The translations under genes and the position numbers were made by a program. Below, piece by piece: positions 8,839 to 17,598 of a stretch of DNA of 64,000 bases. Positions within the stretch are counted from its first letter, which is position 1. Each line of letters begins with the position of its first letter. The DNA is from Aquabacterium sp029268225 (GTDB lineage Bacteria; Pseudomonadota; Gammaproteobacteria; Burkholderiales; Burkholderiaceae_C). The DNA lies in contig NZ_JBBEYB010000007.1 in the NCBI RefSeq assembly GCF_037482285.1, positions 1-64,000 on the forward strand. The letters run 5' to 3'. The notes below the pieces were generated by a model. That model was given only the letters and a program-made list of their open reading frames with translations, had not been told where the DNA came from and ran no database searches.

Positions 8839-9234
8839 ATGCGCCGACCGCTCCAATCTCCTGCGTTGATCAACGCTTTTTACGACAGCCTGCGACCCGA
8901 ACAGCGCGAAACGGCCATGGCCATGCAGCGTGCGATCTTGTCGGCTGCGCCCCACCTGCGCCCAGAGGTGAAATGGGGCAACCTGTGCTTCATGAACGAG
9001 CACGAGAACGTGATGGCCATTGCGCTGTTCAAGATGAACGCCCACCTGCAGATCTTCAACGGGGTGGCGCTGGTGCCCGAATTCCCTGAACTGGAAGGGG
9101 CGGGCAAGGGCATGCGGCACATCAAGTCGCGCTACCGCCAGCCGGTCAACGAACAACTGGTACGTGAACTGACCTTGGCCAGCCTCCAGGCCGCCGCGGC
9201 TTACGCGCGCCGTGCTTCTCAGCGGTGGGGTTAA
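8839..9234 (+). CDS. DUF1801 family protein
   Basis: A 131-residue soluble protein of the DUF1801 (YdhG-like) family. Typical features are an N-terminal helix ending in FYDSLRPEQRETAMAM, PHLRPEVKWGNLCFM and an AHLQIFNG segment. The family's function is not firmly known; the fold is related to iron-sulfur scaffold-type proteins. The gene lies 47 bp before the PHP exonuclease gene and no clear ribosome site precedes the ATG, so the start is uncertain. Confidence 0.72.
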   Translation: MRRPLQSPALINAFYDSLRPEQRETAMAMQRAILSAAPHLRPEVKWGNLCFMNEHENVMAIALFKMNAHLQIFNGVALVPEFPELEGAGKGMRHIKSRYRQPVNEQLVRELTLASLQAAAAYARRASQRWG

Positions 9235-9281
9235 TGCGGCAGGGTTGCACCTGTGGCAACCACCCTTGCTAGCATCTCCCT

Positions 9282-10139
9282 ATGCACAGCCTCAACGCCG
9301 ACCTCCACTGCCACTCCAATGTGTCGGATGGCACCCTGTCGCCAGAAGCGGTGGCGGCTCGGGCGCATCAAAATGGCGTTGAACTGTGGTCGCTGACCGA
9401 TCACGACGAGATCGATGGTCAAGACCGGGCGCGTGATGCCGCTCATCGCCTCGGCATGAGCTACCTGAGCGGGAGCGAGATCTCGGTCACCTTTGCCGGG
9501 GAAACCGTGCACATTGTGGGCCTGGGCTTTGACACTCGACACCCAGATTTGGTGCAAGGGCTCATCGCAACGCGCGGTGGACGTGAGCAGCGTGCCCGCA
9601 ACATGGCGGCTGATCTGGAGCGCGTAGGGGTCCGAGGCGCCTTCGAAGGCGCTTTGAAGTACGTCGGTAACCCTGACTTGATTTCTCGTACCCATTTCGC
9701 GCGCTACATGGTCGAGATCGGGCTCTGCAAGGAGCTGCCCGATGTGTTCAAACGCTACCTGACGGAAGGCAAGCCCGGATATGTCAAGCATCGGTGGGCC
9801 AAGCTGGGCGATGCCGTGCGCTGGATCACCGAGGCTGGCGGCGTGGCCGTGATCGCTCATCCGGGTCGCTACGACCTCACGCCAAACGAAGAGTACGCGC
9901 TGTTCACCGAGTTCAAGGCGCACGGCGGGCAGGGCGTAGAGGTGGTGACCGGTAGCCACACTGTGCCCGAGTACCAGAAATACGCCGACCTGGCATGCGA
10001 GCTCGACCTGCTCGCCTCACGCGGTTCCGACTTTCACGACCCTAGCGAGAGCCATACAGACCTGGGCACCTTGCCCCCCTTGCCCAAGCGCGTGACGCCC
10101 GTCTGGGAGGCCTTGACGCACCGCATCCAGCGCCCCTGA
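9282..10139 (+). CDS. rnm: PHP-domain exonuclease, RNase AM (YciV) family
   Basis: A 285-residue PHP-family metal-dependent phosphoesterase. Members related to E. coli YciV (RNase AM) trim RNA 5' ends in rRNA maturation and degrade short oligonucleotides. Metal ligands visible are H9/H11 in DLHCHSNVSDG, the SLTDHDEIDG block, GSEIS, IAHPGRY and the C-terminal GSDFHDP. Neighbouring yrdC-like genes beside yciV are common in proteobacteria, which supports the call. The ATG lies 6 bases after a TAGCAT hexamer and there is no Shine-Dalgarno sequence, so the message may be leaderless. Confidence 0.85.
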   Translation: MHSLNADLHCHSNVSDGTLSPEAVAARAHQNGVELWSLTDHDEIDGQDRARDAAHRLGMSYLSGSEISVTFAGETVHIVGLGFDTRHPDLVQGLIATRGGREQRARNMAADLERVGVRGAFEGALKYVGNPDLISRTHFARYMVEIGLCKELPDVFKRYLTEGKPGYVKHRWAKLGDAVRWITEAGGVAVIAHPGRYDLTPNEEYALFTEFKAHGGQGVEVVTGSHTVPEYQKYADLACELDLLASRGSDFHDPSESHTDLGTLPPLPKRVTPVWEALTHRIQRP

Positions 10140-10202
10140 AGCCGTCACGCGACGGATGCCGGCACTCGTCAGTCGCGCCATAAAGCGGTAGGCTGTACGG
10201 CT

Positions 10203-10832
10203 ATGGCTCAATTCTTCGAAGTTCACCCCATTCAACCCCAGGTTCGCCTGCTCAAGCAGGCCGCGGACATCGTGTCCAAAGGGGGCGTGGCCGCCATTCC
10301 AACCGACTCCAGCTACGCACTGGTTTGTCGCCTTGATGACAAATCTGCCGTCGATGCGCTTCGCAGAGTCCGCGGGGTGGATGATCGCCACCTGCTGACC
10401 TTGCTGTGCCGGGATCTGTCCGAACTGGCCACGTATGCCCGCGTCGACAACCAGCAGTACCGGTTGTTGAAACTGGGCACGCCTGGCCCCTTCACCTTCA
10501 TCCTGGAGGCCACCAAAGAAGTCCCGAGAAGGGTGTCTCATCCCTCTCGCCGCACGATTGGCCTGCGCGTACCCGACCATCCCGTCTGTCAAGGGCTGCT
10601 CGAGCACATGGGCGAACCGTTGTTGGCCACCACCCTGATCCTGCCCGACCACGATACAGCGCTCAACGACGCTGAAGACATCCGTGAAGCACTCGACAAG
10701 CGCATTCAGGCCATCGTGGACGCAGGGGCATGTTCAATGATGCCAACCACGGTGATCGATCTCAGCAAGGGCGGTGAGCCGGAGGTGGTTCGTCAGGGGC
10801 GGGGCGACCCCGCATTGCTGGGTCTGAGCTGA
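10203..10832 (+). CDS. YciO/YrdC/Sua5-family protein
   Basis: A 209-residue protein with the YrdC-like double-stranded-RNA-binding fold, related to threonylcarbamoyl-AMP synthase (t6A tRNA modification). The substrate-binding motif KGGVAAIPTDSSYALVC and the block PSRRTIGLRVPDH are present. It resembles the YciO branch more than TsaC because it follows an rnm gene and has a short C-terminus with no Sua5 domain; biochemical function of YciO is less certain. A TAGGCT hexamer ends 8 bases before the ATG without a Shine-Dalgarno. Its 3' end overlaps the convergent glutaredoxin gene by 40 bp. Confidence 0.8.
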   Translation: MAQFFEVHPIQPQVRLLKQAADIVSKGGVAAIPTDSSYALVCRLDDKSAVDALRRVRGVDDRHLLTLLCRDLSELATYARVDNQQYRLLKLGTPGPFTFILEATKEVPRRVSHPSRRTIGLRVPDHPVCQGLLEHMGEPLLATTLILPDHDTALNDAEDIREALDKRIQAIVDAGACSMMPTTVIDLSKGGEPEVVRQGRGDPALLGLS

Positions 10833-11209
10833 CGCGGCTCGGTTTGCAGCGCAATAGCCAGCCACTGCGCGTCAAAACCCAGTTGCCAATGCCCATTGAC
10901 GTGGAGCAGCGGGACACCTGGGGCACCCTGCGCCTCAAAGTTGGCTCGGCAGGCTGCATCCTGATCAATATTGCACTCACGCCAAGGTATGTCATGCCCA
11001 TTCAGCCATACCCTTGCCTGGGCACAGTAAGGGCAGGTGTTGGTGGTGTACATGGTGATCTGGCCAGGCTGAGCGACAACTCTCACCGCTTCGGCCTGAC
11101 GCTCCTGTCGCCACCAGGTCCACCCCTGCATCCCACCCGCCACCAACACGAGCAGAGCGGCCAATCCCATCCAGGATGGACGATTGCCTGCACCTGGTGT
11201 CGATGTCAT
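10793..11209 (-). CDS. Membrane-anchored glutaredoxin-like protein
   Basis: A 138-residue protein with an N-terminal membrane helix (about 14-32) followed by a thioredoxin-fold glutaredoxin domain whose redox motif is C59-P-Y-C62, with the cis-proline segment APGVPLLHVNG downstream. It is likely a thiol-disulfide reductase facing the periplasm or attached to the membrane. It overlaps the upstream plsY stop codon by four bases, so the two are probably translated together. The 3' end overlaps the yciO-like gene on the other strand. The substrate is unknown. Confidence 0.82.
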   Translation of the reverse strand: MTSTPGAGNRPSWMGLAALLVLVAGGMQGWTWWRQERQAEAVRVVAQPGQITMYTTNTCPYCAQARVWLNGHDIPWRECNIDQDAACRANFEAQGAPGVPLLHVNGHWQLGFDAQWLAIALQTEPRQLRPSNAGSPRP

Positions 11210-11850
11210 TGAGGTTCGACCGGCGTTGGGGGCTTGGCTTTTTGGCCGAGCTTGCTTTCCTGGCCGGCGAGCAACTTGCGAATATTGGCCTCATGCCGCC
11301 AGATCAGCAGGGCGCTCATCACGATCACGCCGATGCTCAGTGGCCCAAAGCCCCAGCCAGCGATCTGCACGATGGGCGCAGCCACTGCGGCGGACAGCGA
11401 GGCCAGTGACGAGTAGCGAAACACCACTGCCATGCCCAGCCACACCAGCAGCACAAGCCCCCCCAGTGCCGGAGAGAAGCCCAGCAACACGCCCGCGGCC
11501 GTGGCGACACCCTTGCCCCCTTCAAACTTGAAGAACACGGGCCACAAATGCCCCAGGAAGGCTCCCAAGCCCACCAGCGTCACAACGGCTTCGTTGAGGC
11601 CCAACTGCAACGCCAGCACCACCGGCACATAGCCCTTCAAGGCATCGAAGACCAGGGTCAGGATGGCAGCCCCCTTGTTGCCCGAACGCAGCACATTGGT
11701 GGCCCCCGGGTTGCCGGACCCGTAACTGCGGGGGTCGGCCAAGCCAAACAGGCGGCTCACGATCACAGCGAACGACAAGGAGCCGATCAGGTAACCGAAC
11801 ACCGCACCCGCGATGCACAGCCAAAGAGGGTCAAAGCTCGACAAATTCAT
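11206..11850 (-). CDS. plsY: Glycerol-3-phosphate acyltransferase PlsY
   Basis: Integral membrane acyltransferase that transfers the acyl group of acyl-phosphate to glycerol-3-phosphate, the first step of phospholipid synthesis. The 214 residues have five predicted membrane spans and the signature GSGNPGATNVLRSGNKG (about 44-60), plus GHLWPVFFKFEGGKGVAT, the second loop motif. The frame is open for 39 more codons upstream, but the start at 11850 gives the usual N-terminus directly before the first span. The glutaredoxin gene overlaps its stop. Confidence 0.93.
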   Translation of the reverse strand: MNLSSFDPLWLCIAGAVFGYLIGSLSFAVIVSRLFGLADPRSYGSGNPGATNVLRSGNKGAAILTLVFDALKGYVPVVLALQLGLNEAVVTLVGLGAFLGHLWPVFFKFEGGKGVATAAGVLLGFSPALGGLVLLVWLGMAVVFRYSSLASLSAAVAAPIVQIAGWGFGPLSIGVIVMSALLIWRHEANIRKLLAGQESKLGQKAKPPTPVEPQ

Positions 11851-12012
11851 GCTTGAAAGACAAAGATCGCAACAACCCGCCAGTGTAGTGGGTGCGTCAC
11901 CCGCACCGTTGCGCCCCCGAATGTGTGGCGGGTTTCTCCCATGCCGACATTGCATGCCGCTCAGCACAATCGCGCCGAATTCTCACCATTGATCACACAC
12001 AGTCTTGACGTC

Positions 12013-12759
12013 ATGATTTCCTACGAGCAGCCCAAACTCTGGCAACGCCCCTGGGTCATGGCCCTGACGCTGGGAGCCTTGGTGGCCCTGCTCTCGGCGT
12101 GGTGGGCAACCGAGGGCGAGTCAGCGCCATCACAGGAAGCCGCCGTTCAGGTCAATACCGTTGTACGCAGCGACATCGGCTTGCCGGATCCAGCCCAAGT
12201 CCTGACTGCGCCTCTACCTGATGACGGCTCACGTCCAGCCGACTTCACTGAGGCCGAGTGGGCAACGCTTCGATCCGCCACGGCAGACGAAGCGCAGCCC
12301 GAGCGTGAGCTTGGCCGCCTGGTCAGCTATCTGCGCTTCCAGAAAGGCTTTGCACAATGGCAGCGCCTTCAGGACTCTTCCGATGTGGCCGCGCGCCACC
12401 GATTGGCAGAGCAGTTGCTGACCCAGTTGCCTGAGCGTGTGCGTCAAGGTGAGATGGGTGCGGGCGAAGCCACCTTGCTCCAGCAAGCGCTCATCACTGA
12501 CCTGGAAGTCGATGAAACGCGCAGGCAGCAACGCTTGAGCTTGGCTCAGACCGAACTGCTCCAGGCCGCGCCCACCGTGGATGCAGCGCAACAGGCTCGC
12601 GTCGAGGCGCAACGCAACGAATACAAACGTCGGGAAACCGCCATCGTGGCCGACTACCAATCCAGGCCTGAAGGGCAGCGCAACCCTGCGCAGCTCGAAG
12701 CAGCCCTGGAAGAGGCGCGCCGCGCTGTCTACCAGAAGGGTGACGGGGCGTCCAACTGA
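12013..12759 (+). CDS. Conserved hypothetical protein with an N-terminal membrane anchor
   Basis: A 248-residue protein I do not recognise by name. After a short basic N-terminus there is one membrane helix (about 16-35), then a low-complexity segment and a long, mostly helical charged domain (about 80-245) rich in Gln, Arg, Glu and Ala. This architecture recalls membrane-tethered periplasmic helical chaperones such as lipase foldases, but I cannot see their RxxFDY motif. The ATG at 12013 was chosen because the membrane helix follows it closely; the frame is open 30 codons further. It lies between plsY (divergent) and the AI-2E transporter. Confidence 0.6.
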   Translation: MISYEQPKLWQRPWVMALTLGALVALLSAWWATEGESAPSQEAAVQVNTVVRSDIGLPDPAQVLTAPLPDDGSRPADFTEAEWATLRSATADEAQPERELGRLVSYLRFQKGFAQWQRLQDSSDVAARHRLAEQLLTQLPERVRQGEMGAGEATLLQQALITDLEVDETRRQQRLSLAQTELLQAAPTVDAAQQARVEAQRNEYKRRETAIVADYQSRPEGQRNPAQLEAALEEARRAVYQKGDGASN

Positions 12760-12862
12760 CCCCCTGCACCAGGGGCAATGTGCTCCTTGAGCATGTCACT
12801 GAACGTTGTGTGCGCACCCGGTGTGCGCTGGCAGCAGGGGAGGTCGATAGAATCCCCGCCAG

Positions 12863-13945
12863 ATGAACGACATTTCACTCCCGTCTTCCGCCCGGTGGCT
12901 TTGGGGCTTGGTTGCTGCCGTCCTTGCCGCGCTCGTCTGGTGGCATGCGGCCATCTTGCTGCCGTTTGTGGTGAGCCTGATCCTTGCCTATGTCTTGAGG
13001 CCCGCTGTTGATGCCTTGACGGCCCGCCGTTGCCCTCGGGCATTGGCTGCCTCGCTCTGCTTGCTCGGGGTCGTGCTCGCCGGTGTGGTCGTGTTTGTGT
13101 TGCTGGTCCCCATCGTCTCCCAGCTTGCACCCATGTTGAGAACGCAACTGCCTGATCTCCTGGTCGGGTGGTGGCTGCAGATCGCGCCGCATCTCGTGCA
13201 GTTGGGCCTGCCGGTTCCGACCAGCCTGAACGAGGTCAAGGCTGAGTTGATGGACTTGCTGCACAACCACGGTGCCGCCTGGGGCGCAACACTCTGGGAA
13301 TCCCTTGTCGTCGGTGGCGGTAACTTGATGAACCTCCTGGGATTGGCACTGTTGATCCCGATGCTGGCTTTTTACTGGCTGATCGACTGGGAGCGGGTCA
13401 TGCCACCTCTGCGTGATCTCGTCCCGCACCGCTGGCGCGCTGCGGTCAGTGAGTTCATGGACGAGGCGGACGACCTGTTGGGCCAGTACCTGCGTGGACA
13501 GCTTTGGGTGATGCTGATCTTGGCGGCCTACTACAGCGTCGGGCTCATGTTGTTCGGTTTCGACCTGGCGTTGCCCATTGGTGTGTTCACCGGCTTGGCG
13601 GTCTGCATTCCGTACCTGGGTTTTGGCCTTGGCATGGTGCTGGCCCTGCTGGCGGGCGTGCTTCAGTTCACCGCTGCGGGCGACAACCTGTGGGTGCCAC
13701 TCATCGGTGTGGCCGTGGTCTACGGGGCAGGGCAGTTGATCGAGAGCTTTTTTCTCACCCCACGGCTCGTCGGAGAGCGCATCGGTTTGCATCCGCTGGG
13801 CGTCATCTTTGCGCTCATGGTGTTCGGCCAGTGGCTGGGCCTGTGGGGCTTGCTCGTTGCGTTGCCCTGTGCTGCATTGCTCACTGTGCTGGGGCGGCGC
13901 CTGCTGCAGGCGTACCGGCAAGGTGCTTTTTTTCTGACCGAATGA
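12863..13945 (+). CDS. AI-2E family transporter (PerM-like)
   Basis: A 360-residue polytopic membrane protein with paired N-terminal spans, a soluble helical segment (about 90-150), and a C-terminal group of spans including the family signature GVFTGLAVCIPYLGFG and the block FFLTPRLVGERIGLHPLGVIFAL. Family members export autoinducer-2 or act as Na+/H+ antiporters; the substrate here is unknown. It is the first gene of the hda-HAD-pcnB-folK run and its stop overlaps the hda start. TAGAAT at 12848-12853 lies 9 bases before the ATG. Confidence 0.88.
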   Translation: MNDISLPSSARWLWGLVAAVLAALVWWHAAILLPFVVSLILAYVLRPAVDALTARRCPRALAASLCLLGVVLAGVVVFVLLVPIVSQLAPMLRTQLPDLLVGWWLQIAPHLVQLGLPVPTSLNEVKAELMDLLHNHGAAWGATLWESLVVGGGNLMNLLGLALLIPMLAFYWLIDWERVMPPLRDLVPHRWRAAVSEFMDEADDLLGQYLRGQLWVMLILAAYYSVGLMLFGFDLALPIGVFTGLAVCIPYLGFGLGMVLALLAGVLQFTAAGDNLWVPLIGVAVVYGAGQLIESFFLTPRLVGERIGLHPLGVIFALMVFGQWLGLWGLLVALPCAALLTVLGRRLLQAYRQGAFFLTE

Positions 13946-14775
13946 TGTTGTTTCCGAGTGCGACCCGGCCCGACGAAGGCGCCGACCGCCCTTCATCTGG
14001 GCCCCTCATGCGACAGATCCCATTGGATCTGGGGCCCTCGGATGTACTGGGGCTGGACGAGTTCATTGAAGGCCGAAACGCCGAAGCCCTGAATTGGCTG
14101 CGCGCCTGGCCGGAGGTGGAGGGGCCACGCTCGCCGGCATACTTCTGGGGCGGGCAGGGGGCAGGCAAGACGCACCTGCTGCGAGCGATGATCGAGCCAA
14201 CCCTGGCGCGCGGCTGGGGGGTCATCTGGCTCAACGCGCACACCTGCCAGATGTGGGACGCCGTCACGCCTGCCACACCCACGCTGGCTCTCATCGACGA
14301 ATGCGAGGCGCTCGATGCCCACCATCAGCATCTGGCCTTCAACCTGTTCATCGAGTCGGCATCCTCGCAAGCGGCGCAGGCTGCGCGTGCCCAGGTGCCT
14401 CAGCAGACTTCGCTTTTGCCTGAGGCCGAGACAGAGGACGCCGCAGCCGGCCCGCTCTACATCATGGCAGCGGGTGCCACACCGGCGGTGGATTTGCCTG
14501 TGCGCGATGACCTGCGCACCCGCCTGGGCTGGGGGCTCACCTTCGCCCTGTCTCCGCTCGACGAAGACGGCCTGCGCGCCGCCTTGCAACGCGAAGCCAG
14601 GCGCCGCGGCATGAATCTGGGCGACGATCTGGTGTCCTACCTGCTCACCCGCTACAGCCGCGACCTGGCTTTCCTCATGAACCTGCTTGACCGTCTGGAC
14701 CGCTATGCCCTGGCCGAGCATCGCGTGTTGACCGTTCCCTTGCTGAAACAAATGCTGGCCGCGGAGACCCCATGA
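13942..14775 (+). CDS. hda: DnaA regulatory inactivator Hda
   Basis: AAA+ protein that, bound to the DNA clamp, stimulates ATP hydrolysis by DnaA after initiation. Visible are a clamp-binding peptide QIPLDLG (25-31), Walker A GGQGAGKTHL (70-79), Walker B LALIDECEAL around D119, and a C-terminal lid. The ATG at 13942 overlaps the previous stop (ATGA). Family proteins usually start two residues before the clamp motif, so the ATG at 14008 (MRQIPLDLG) is a serious alternative. An Ala/Gln-rich insert at about 135-170 lengthens the protein to 277 residues. Confidence 0.9.
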   Translation: MMLFPSATRPDEGADRPSSGPLMRQIPLDLGPSDVLGLDEFIEGRNAEALNWLRAWPEVEGPRSPAYFWGGQGAGKTHLLRAMIEPTLARGWGVIWLNAHTCQMWDAVTPATPTLALIDECEALDAHHQHLAFNLFIESASSQAAQAARAQVPQQTSLLPEAETEDAAAGPLYIMAAGATPAVDLPVRDDLRTRLGWGLTFALSPLDEDGLRAALQREARRRGMNLGDDLVSYLLTRYSRDLAFLMNLLDRLDRYALAEHRVLTVPLLKQMLAAETP

Positions 14776-15440
14776 ACCTGTGCCTGTTCGACCTTGACCA
14801 CACCCTGTTGCCGCTCGACTCCGACCACGAGTTCGGCGAGTTCCTGATCCGCCAGGGCCTGGCCGACGGCGACGCCTACCGCCAGACCAACGACGGCTTC
14901 TACCAGCAGTACTGCGAAGGCACCTTGGTGCTGGCCGACTACATCCGCTTCACCACCAGCGTGTGGCGCCAGATGGACGAAGCCGCCCAGCAGGCGCTGC
15001 AGCAGGCCTTCATGGAGCAGGTGATCTACCCGGCCATGCAACCTCAGGCGCTGGAGCTGGTCGAACAGCACCGCGCCCAGGGCGACCTGATCTCCATCGT
15101 CACCGCCACCAACGAGTTTGTCACCCGTCCGATCGCCGACGCCTTCAACGTCAGCGACCTGATCGCCGTGCGCCTGGTGCGCGATGGGACAGGGCGCGTC
15201 ACCGGTGAAATCGATGGCGTGCCATCCTTCCGAGAAGGCAAAATCACGCGTGTGGAACAATGGCTGTCCGGCATGGGCCGGCAGCTGAGCGATTTCGATC
15301 GCGTCAGCTTCTACAGCGACTCCCCCAACGACCTGCCCCTGCTGGAGCGTGCCAACGATCCGGTGGCCACCAATCCCAGCCCGGCGCTGGAGGAAGTGGC
15401 CCGCGAACGCGGCTGGCGCATCCTTAGACTGTTTGCATGA
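14772..15440 (+). CDS. HAD-IB family phosphatase
   Basis: A 222-residue HAD hydrolase of the IB subfamily (related to SerB phosphoserine phosphatase and CicA). Motif I is F6-D7-L-D9-H-T, motif II is SIVTATNEF, and motif IV is FYSDSPNDLPLL. It overlaps hda and pcnB by four bases at each end, so it is made as part of one translationally coupled operon. The physiological substrate is unknown; serine biosynthesis is possible but not shown. Confidence 0.88.
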   Translation: MNLCLFDLDHTLLPLDSDHEFGEFLIRQGLADGDAYRQTNDGFYQQYCEGTLVLADYIRFTTSVWRQMDEAAQQALQQAFMEQVIYPAMQPQALELVEQHRAQGDLISIVTATNEFVTRPIADAFNVSDLIAVRLVRDGTGRVTGEIDGVPSFREGKITRVEQWLSGMGRQLSDFDRVSFYSDSPNDLPLLERANDPVATNPSPALEEVARERGWRILRLFA

Positions 15441-17017
15441 TCAAGAGCTTCATAGACAAGATTCTGGGCAAAGACCCGGCCAAAAAGCGCAGCCCCGCAT
15501 CGGGCGGCCGCGCTGCCAAGGCGCCCCGCATCCCGGTCGGCAAGCGTGTGGACGTCCCACAAAGCGAGCATGGCATCGACCCCAGCCTGGTCGATGACCG
15601 CGCGCGCCGCGTCGTCGAAACCCTGCAGGACGCCGGTTACGAGGCCTACATCGTCGGCGGTGCCGTCCGCGACCTGATCCTGGGCCATCGCCCCAAGGAC
15701 TTCGACGTCGCCACCAACGCCACCCCCGAACAGGTCAAGAGCCTGTTCCGCCGCGCCTTCATCATCGGCCGACGCTTCCGCATCGTGCACGTCGTCTACG
15801 GCCGCGGGCGCGAGAACGAAGTCATCGAGGTCTCCACCTTCCGTGCCTATCTCGACGCCAACGCCGCCGAGCAGGTCACCGGCAACGAGAAGACCTCACG
15901 CAAGGAATTGGCCGACAAAAGCCACGTGGTGGACGCCAGCGGCCGTGTGCTGCGTGACAACGTCTGGGGCCCGCAAGACCAGGACGCCGCGCGCCGAGAC
16001 TTCACCGTCAACGCCATGTACTACGACCCACACACCGGCGTCGTGGTCGACTACCACGGCGGCATCAAGGACGCCAAGAAGCGCGTGCTGCGCATGATCG
16101 GTGACCCGGAAACCCGCTACCGCGAAGACCCGGTGCGCATCATCCGCGTCGTACGCTTTGCTGCCAAGCTGGGCTTCGAGATCGAGCCCAAGACGCGCGA
16201 GCCGCTGCGCGACATGGCCGAGTTGCTGAGTAACGTACCGCAGTCGCGCCTGTTCGACGAAATGCTCAAGCTGCTGCAGACCGGCCATGCGTCGGCCTCG
16301 CTCGACCAGTTGCGCAAGCAAGGCCTCGACAAGGGTGTGTTCCCGATTCTGGACGCCGTGTTTGACGAGGTGCGTCGCCATCCCGGCCGTGACCAGTTCG
16401 TGAAACTGGCCCTGGACGACACCGACCGCCGCGTCGCCGAAGGCAAGTCCGTCGCGCCCAGCTTCCTGCTCGCCTGTCTGCTGTGGCACGACGTGCTGGA
16501 ACACTGGAGGCGCAACCAGGCCCAGGGCGAGCCGCCATTCCCGGCACTGCAGTCGGCCACCGATGCCGTTTTCAACGCCCGCATTGGCGACATTTCCGGC
16601 CGCGGCAAGCTCGCCGCCGACATGCGCGAAATCTGGACCATGCAGCCGCGCTTTGAGCGTCGAGTGGGCAACGGCCCCTTCACCTTGATCGAGCAGCCTC
16701 GTTTCCGCGCCGGTTTCGACTTCCTGCGTCTGCGTGCCCAGGCCGGTGAAGCCGACGCGGAATTGGCCCGCTGGTGGGAAGCTTTCTCGTTGGCCGACCA
16801 CGAGGAGCGCAAGGACCTGCTCGATGCCGCCCGCAAGCAAGAGGCTGGCAAGCGTCAGGCCCGTGCGTCGGTCCCGGCAGCCACACGCCGTGCGCCCGCC
16901 GCGAGCGACGCTGAAGTCAGCCTGGACGATGCCGCCCCCGCCAAGAAGCGCCGCCGCCGCCGTCGCAAGCCGGCCGGGGAGGGCGGTGGTGCGGCAGGCG
17001 GTGGAGCCGCCGAGTGA
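15437..17017 (+). CDS. pcnB: Poly(A) polymerase I PcnB
   Basis: Adds 3' poly(A) tails to RNA, promoting decay. The nucleotidyltransferase motif is G74-G-A-V-R-D79 with catalytic D88-F-D90, followed by the RNA-binding head (RRDFTVNAMYYDP, EDPVRIIRVVRFAAKLGF). At 526 residues it is slightly longer than E. coli PcnB. The C-terminal tail ends with a run of two lysines and six arginines (about 503-510) and then a Gly/Ala-rich end, likely an RNA-binding extension. The gene overlaps the HAD gene and folK by four bases. Confidence 0.93.
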   Translation: MIKSFIDKILGKDPAKKRSPASGGRAAKAPRIPVGKRVDVPQSEHGIDPSLVDDRARRVVETLQDAGYEAYIVGGAVRDLILGHRPKDFDVATNATPEQVKSLFRRAFIIGRRFRIVHVVYGRGRENEVIEVSTFRAYLDANAAEQVTGNEKTSRKELADKSHVVDASGRVLRDNVWGPQDQDAARRDFTVNAMYYDPHTGVVVDYHGGIKDAKKRVLRMIGDPETRYREDPVRIIRVVRFAAKLGFEIEPKTREPLRDMAELLSNVPQSRLFDEMLKLLQTGHASASLDQLRKQGLDKGVFPILDAVFDEVRRHPGRDQFVKLALDDTDRRVAEGKSVAPSFLLACLLWHDVLEHWRRNQAQGEPPFPALQSATDAVFNARIGDISGRGKLAADMREIWTMQPRFERRVGNGPFTLIEQPRFRAGFDFLRLRAQAGEADAELARWWEAFSLADHEERKDLLDAARKQEAGKRQARASVPAATRRAPAASDAEVSLDDAAPAKKRRRRRRKPAGEGGGAAGGGAAE

Positions 17018-17598
17018 CTGCCGAAGGGGCTGACTTGCCCCCGGTGACCTCGGTCGCCCGTGACGTCCATGAGGCCGCCCTGTCGGCCGTGCCGCGCTTT
17101 CGCGCCTGCATCGGCATGGGAGGCAACCTCGGTGACGTGCGTGCCCATTTGCGCGCGGCCCTTTCGGGCCTGAGCACACTGCCGGGCACCACCGTGGAGG
17201 CGGCGTCCTCGCTCTACCAGACCCGACCTGTCGATGCCACCGGCCCCGACTACCTCAACGCCGTAGCGGTGCTGCAAACCGCGTTAGGGCCGCGCGAGTT
17301 GCTCGGCGCCTTGCACGCTCTGGAAGCCAATCGCGACCGTGAACGGCCCTACCTGAACGCCCCGCGCACCCTCGACCTGGACCTGCTCTGTCATGGCGAT
17401 GCCCGGCGGAGCACCCCCTTCATCACCGTGCCTCACCCTCGCATGACGGGTCGTGCGTTTGTGCTGGAGCCCCTGCTGGAGGCGCTGGCGACGCTGCCGC
17501 CTGATCCTGGCACGCCTTTGCCGCCTTTGCCAGATGCGTCCGAACGCACCACACTGGCGCGCAATCAGGGCATCGTTCGCCTGAATGAACGTCTCTGA
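17014..17598 (+). CDS. folK: 6-hydroxymethyl-7,8-dihydropterin pyrophosphokinase FolK
   Basis: Transfers pyrophosphate from ATP to 6-hydroxymethyl-dihydropterin in folate synthesis. The core begins at about residue 31 with CIGMGGNLGDV, and RTLDLDLLCHGD and PHPRMTGRAFVLEPL are the family signatures. The start is GTG at 17014, overlapping the pcnB stop; this leaves a 30-residue N-terminal extension not usual in the family. It closes the hda-HAD-pcnB-folK operon. Confidence 0.93.
   Translation: MTAEGADLPPVTSVARDVHEAALSAVPRFRACIGMGGNLGDVRAHLRAALSGLSTLPGTTVEAASSLYQTRPVDATGPDYLNAVAVLQTALGPRELLGALHALEANRDRERPYLNAPRTLDLDLLCHGDARRSTPFITVPHPRMTGRAFVLEPLLEALATLPPDPGTPLPPLPDASERTTLARNQGIVRLNERL

Noticed and set aside
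12875..13996. Minus-strand open frame antisense to the AI-2E transporter gene
   Set aside because: Very Gln/His/Asp-rich, as expected for the complement of membrane-helix codons.
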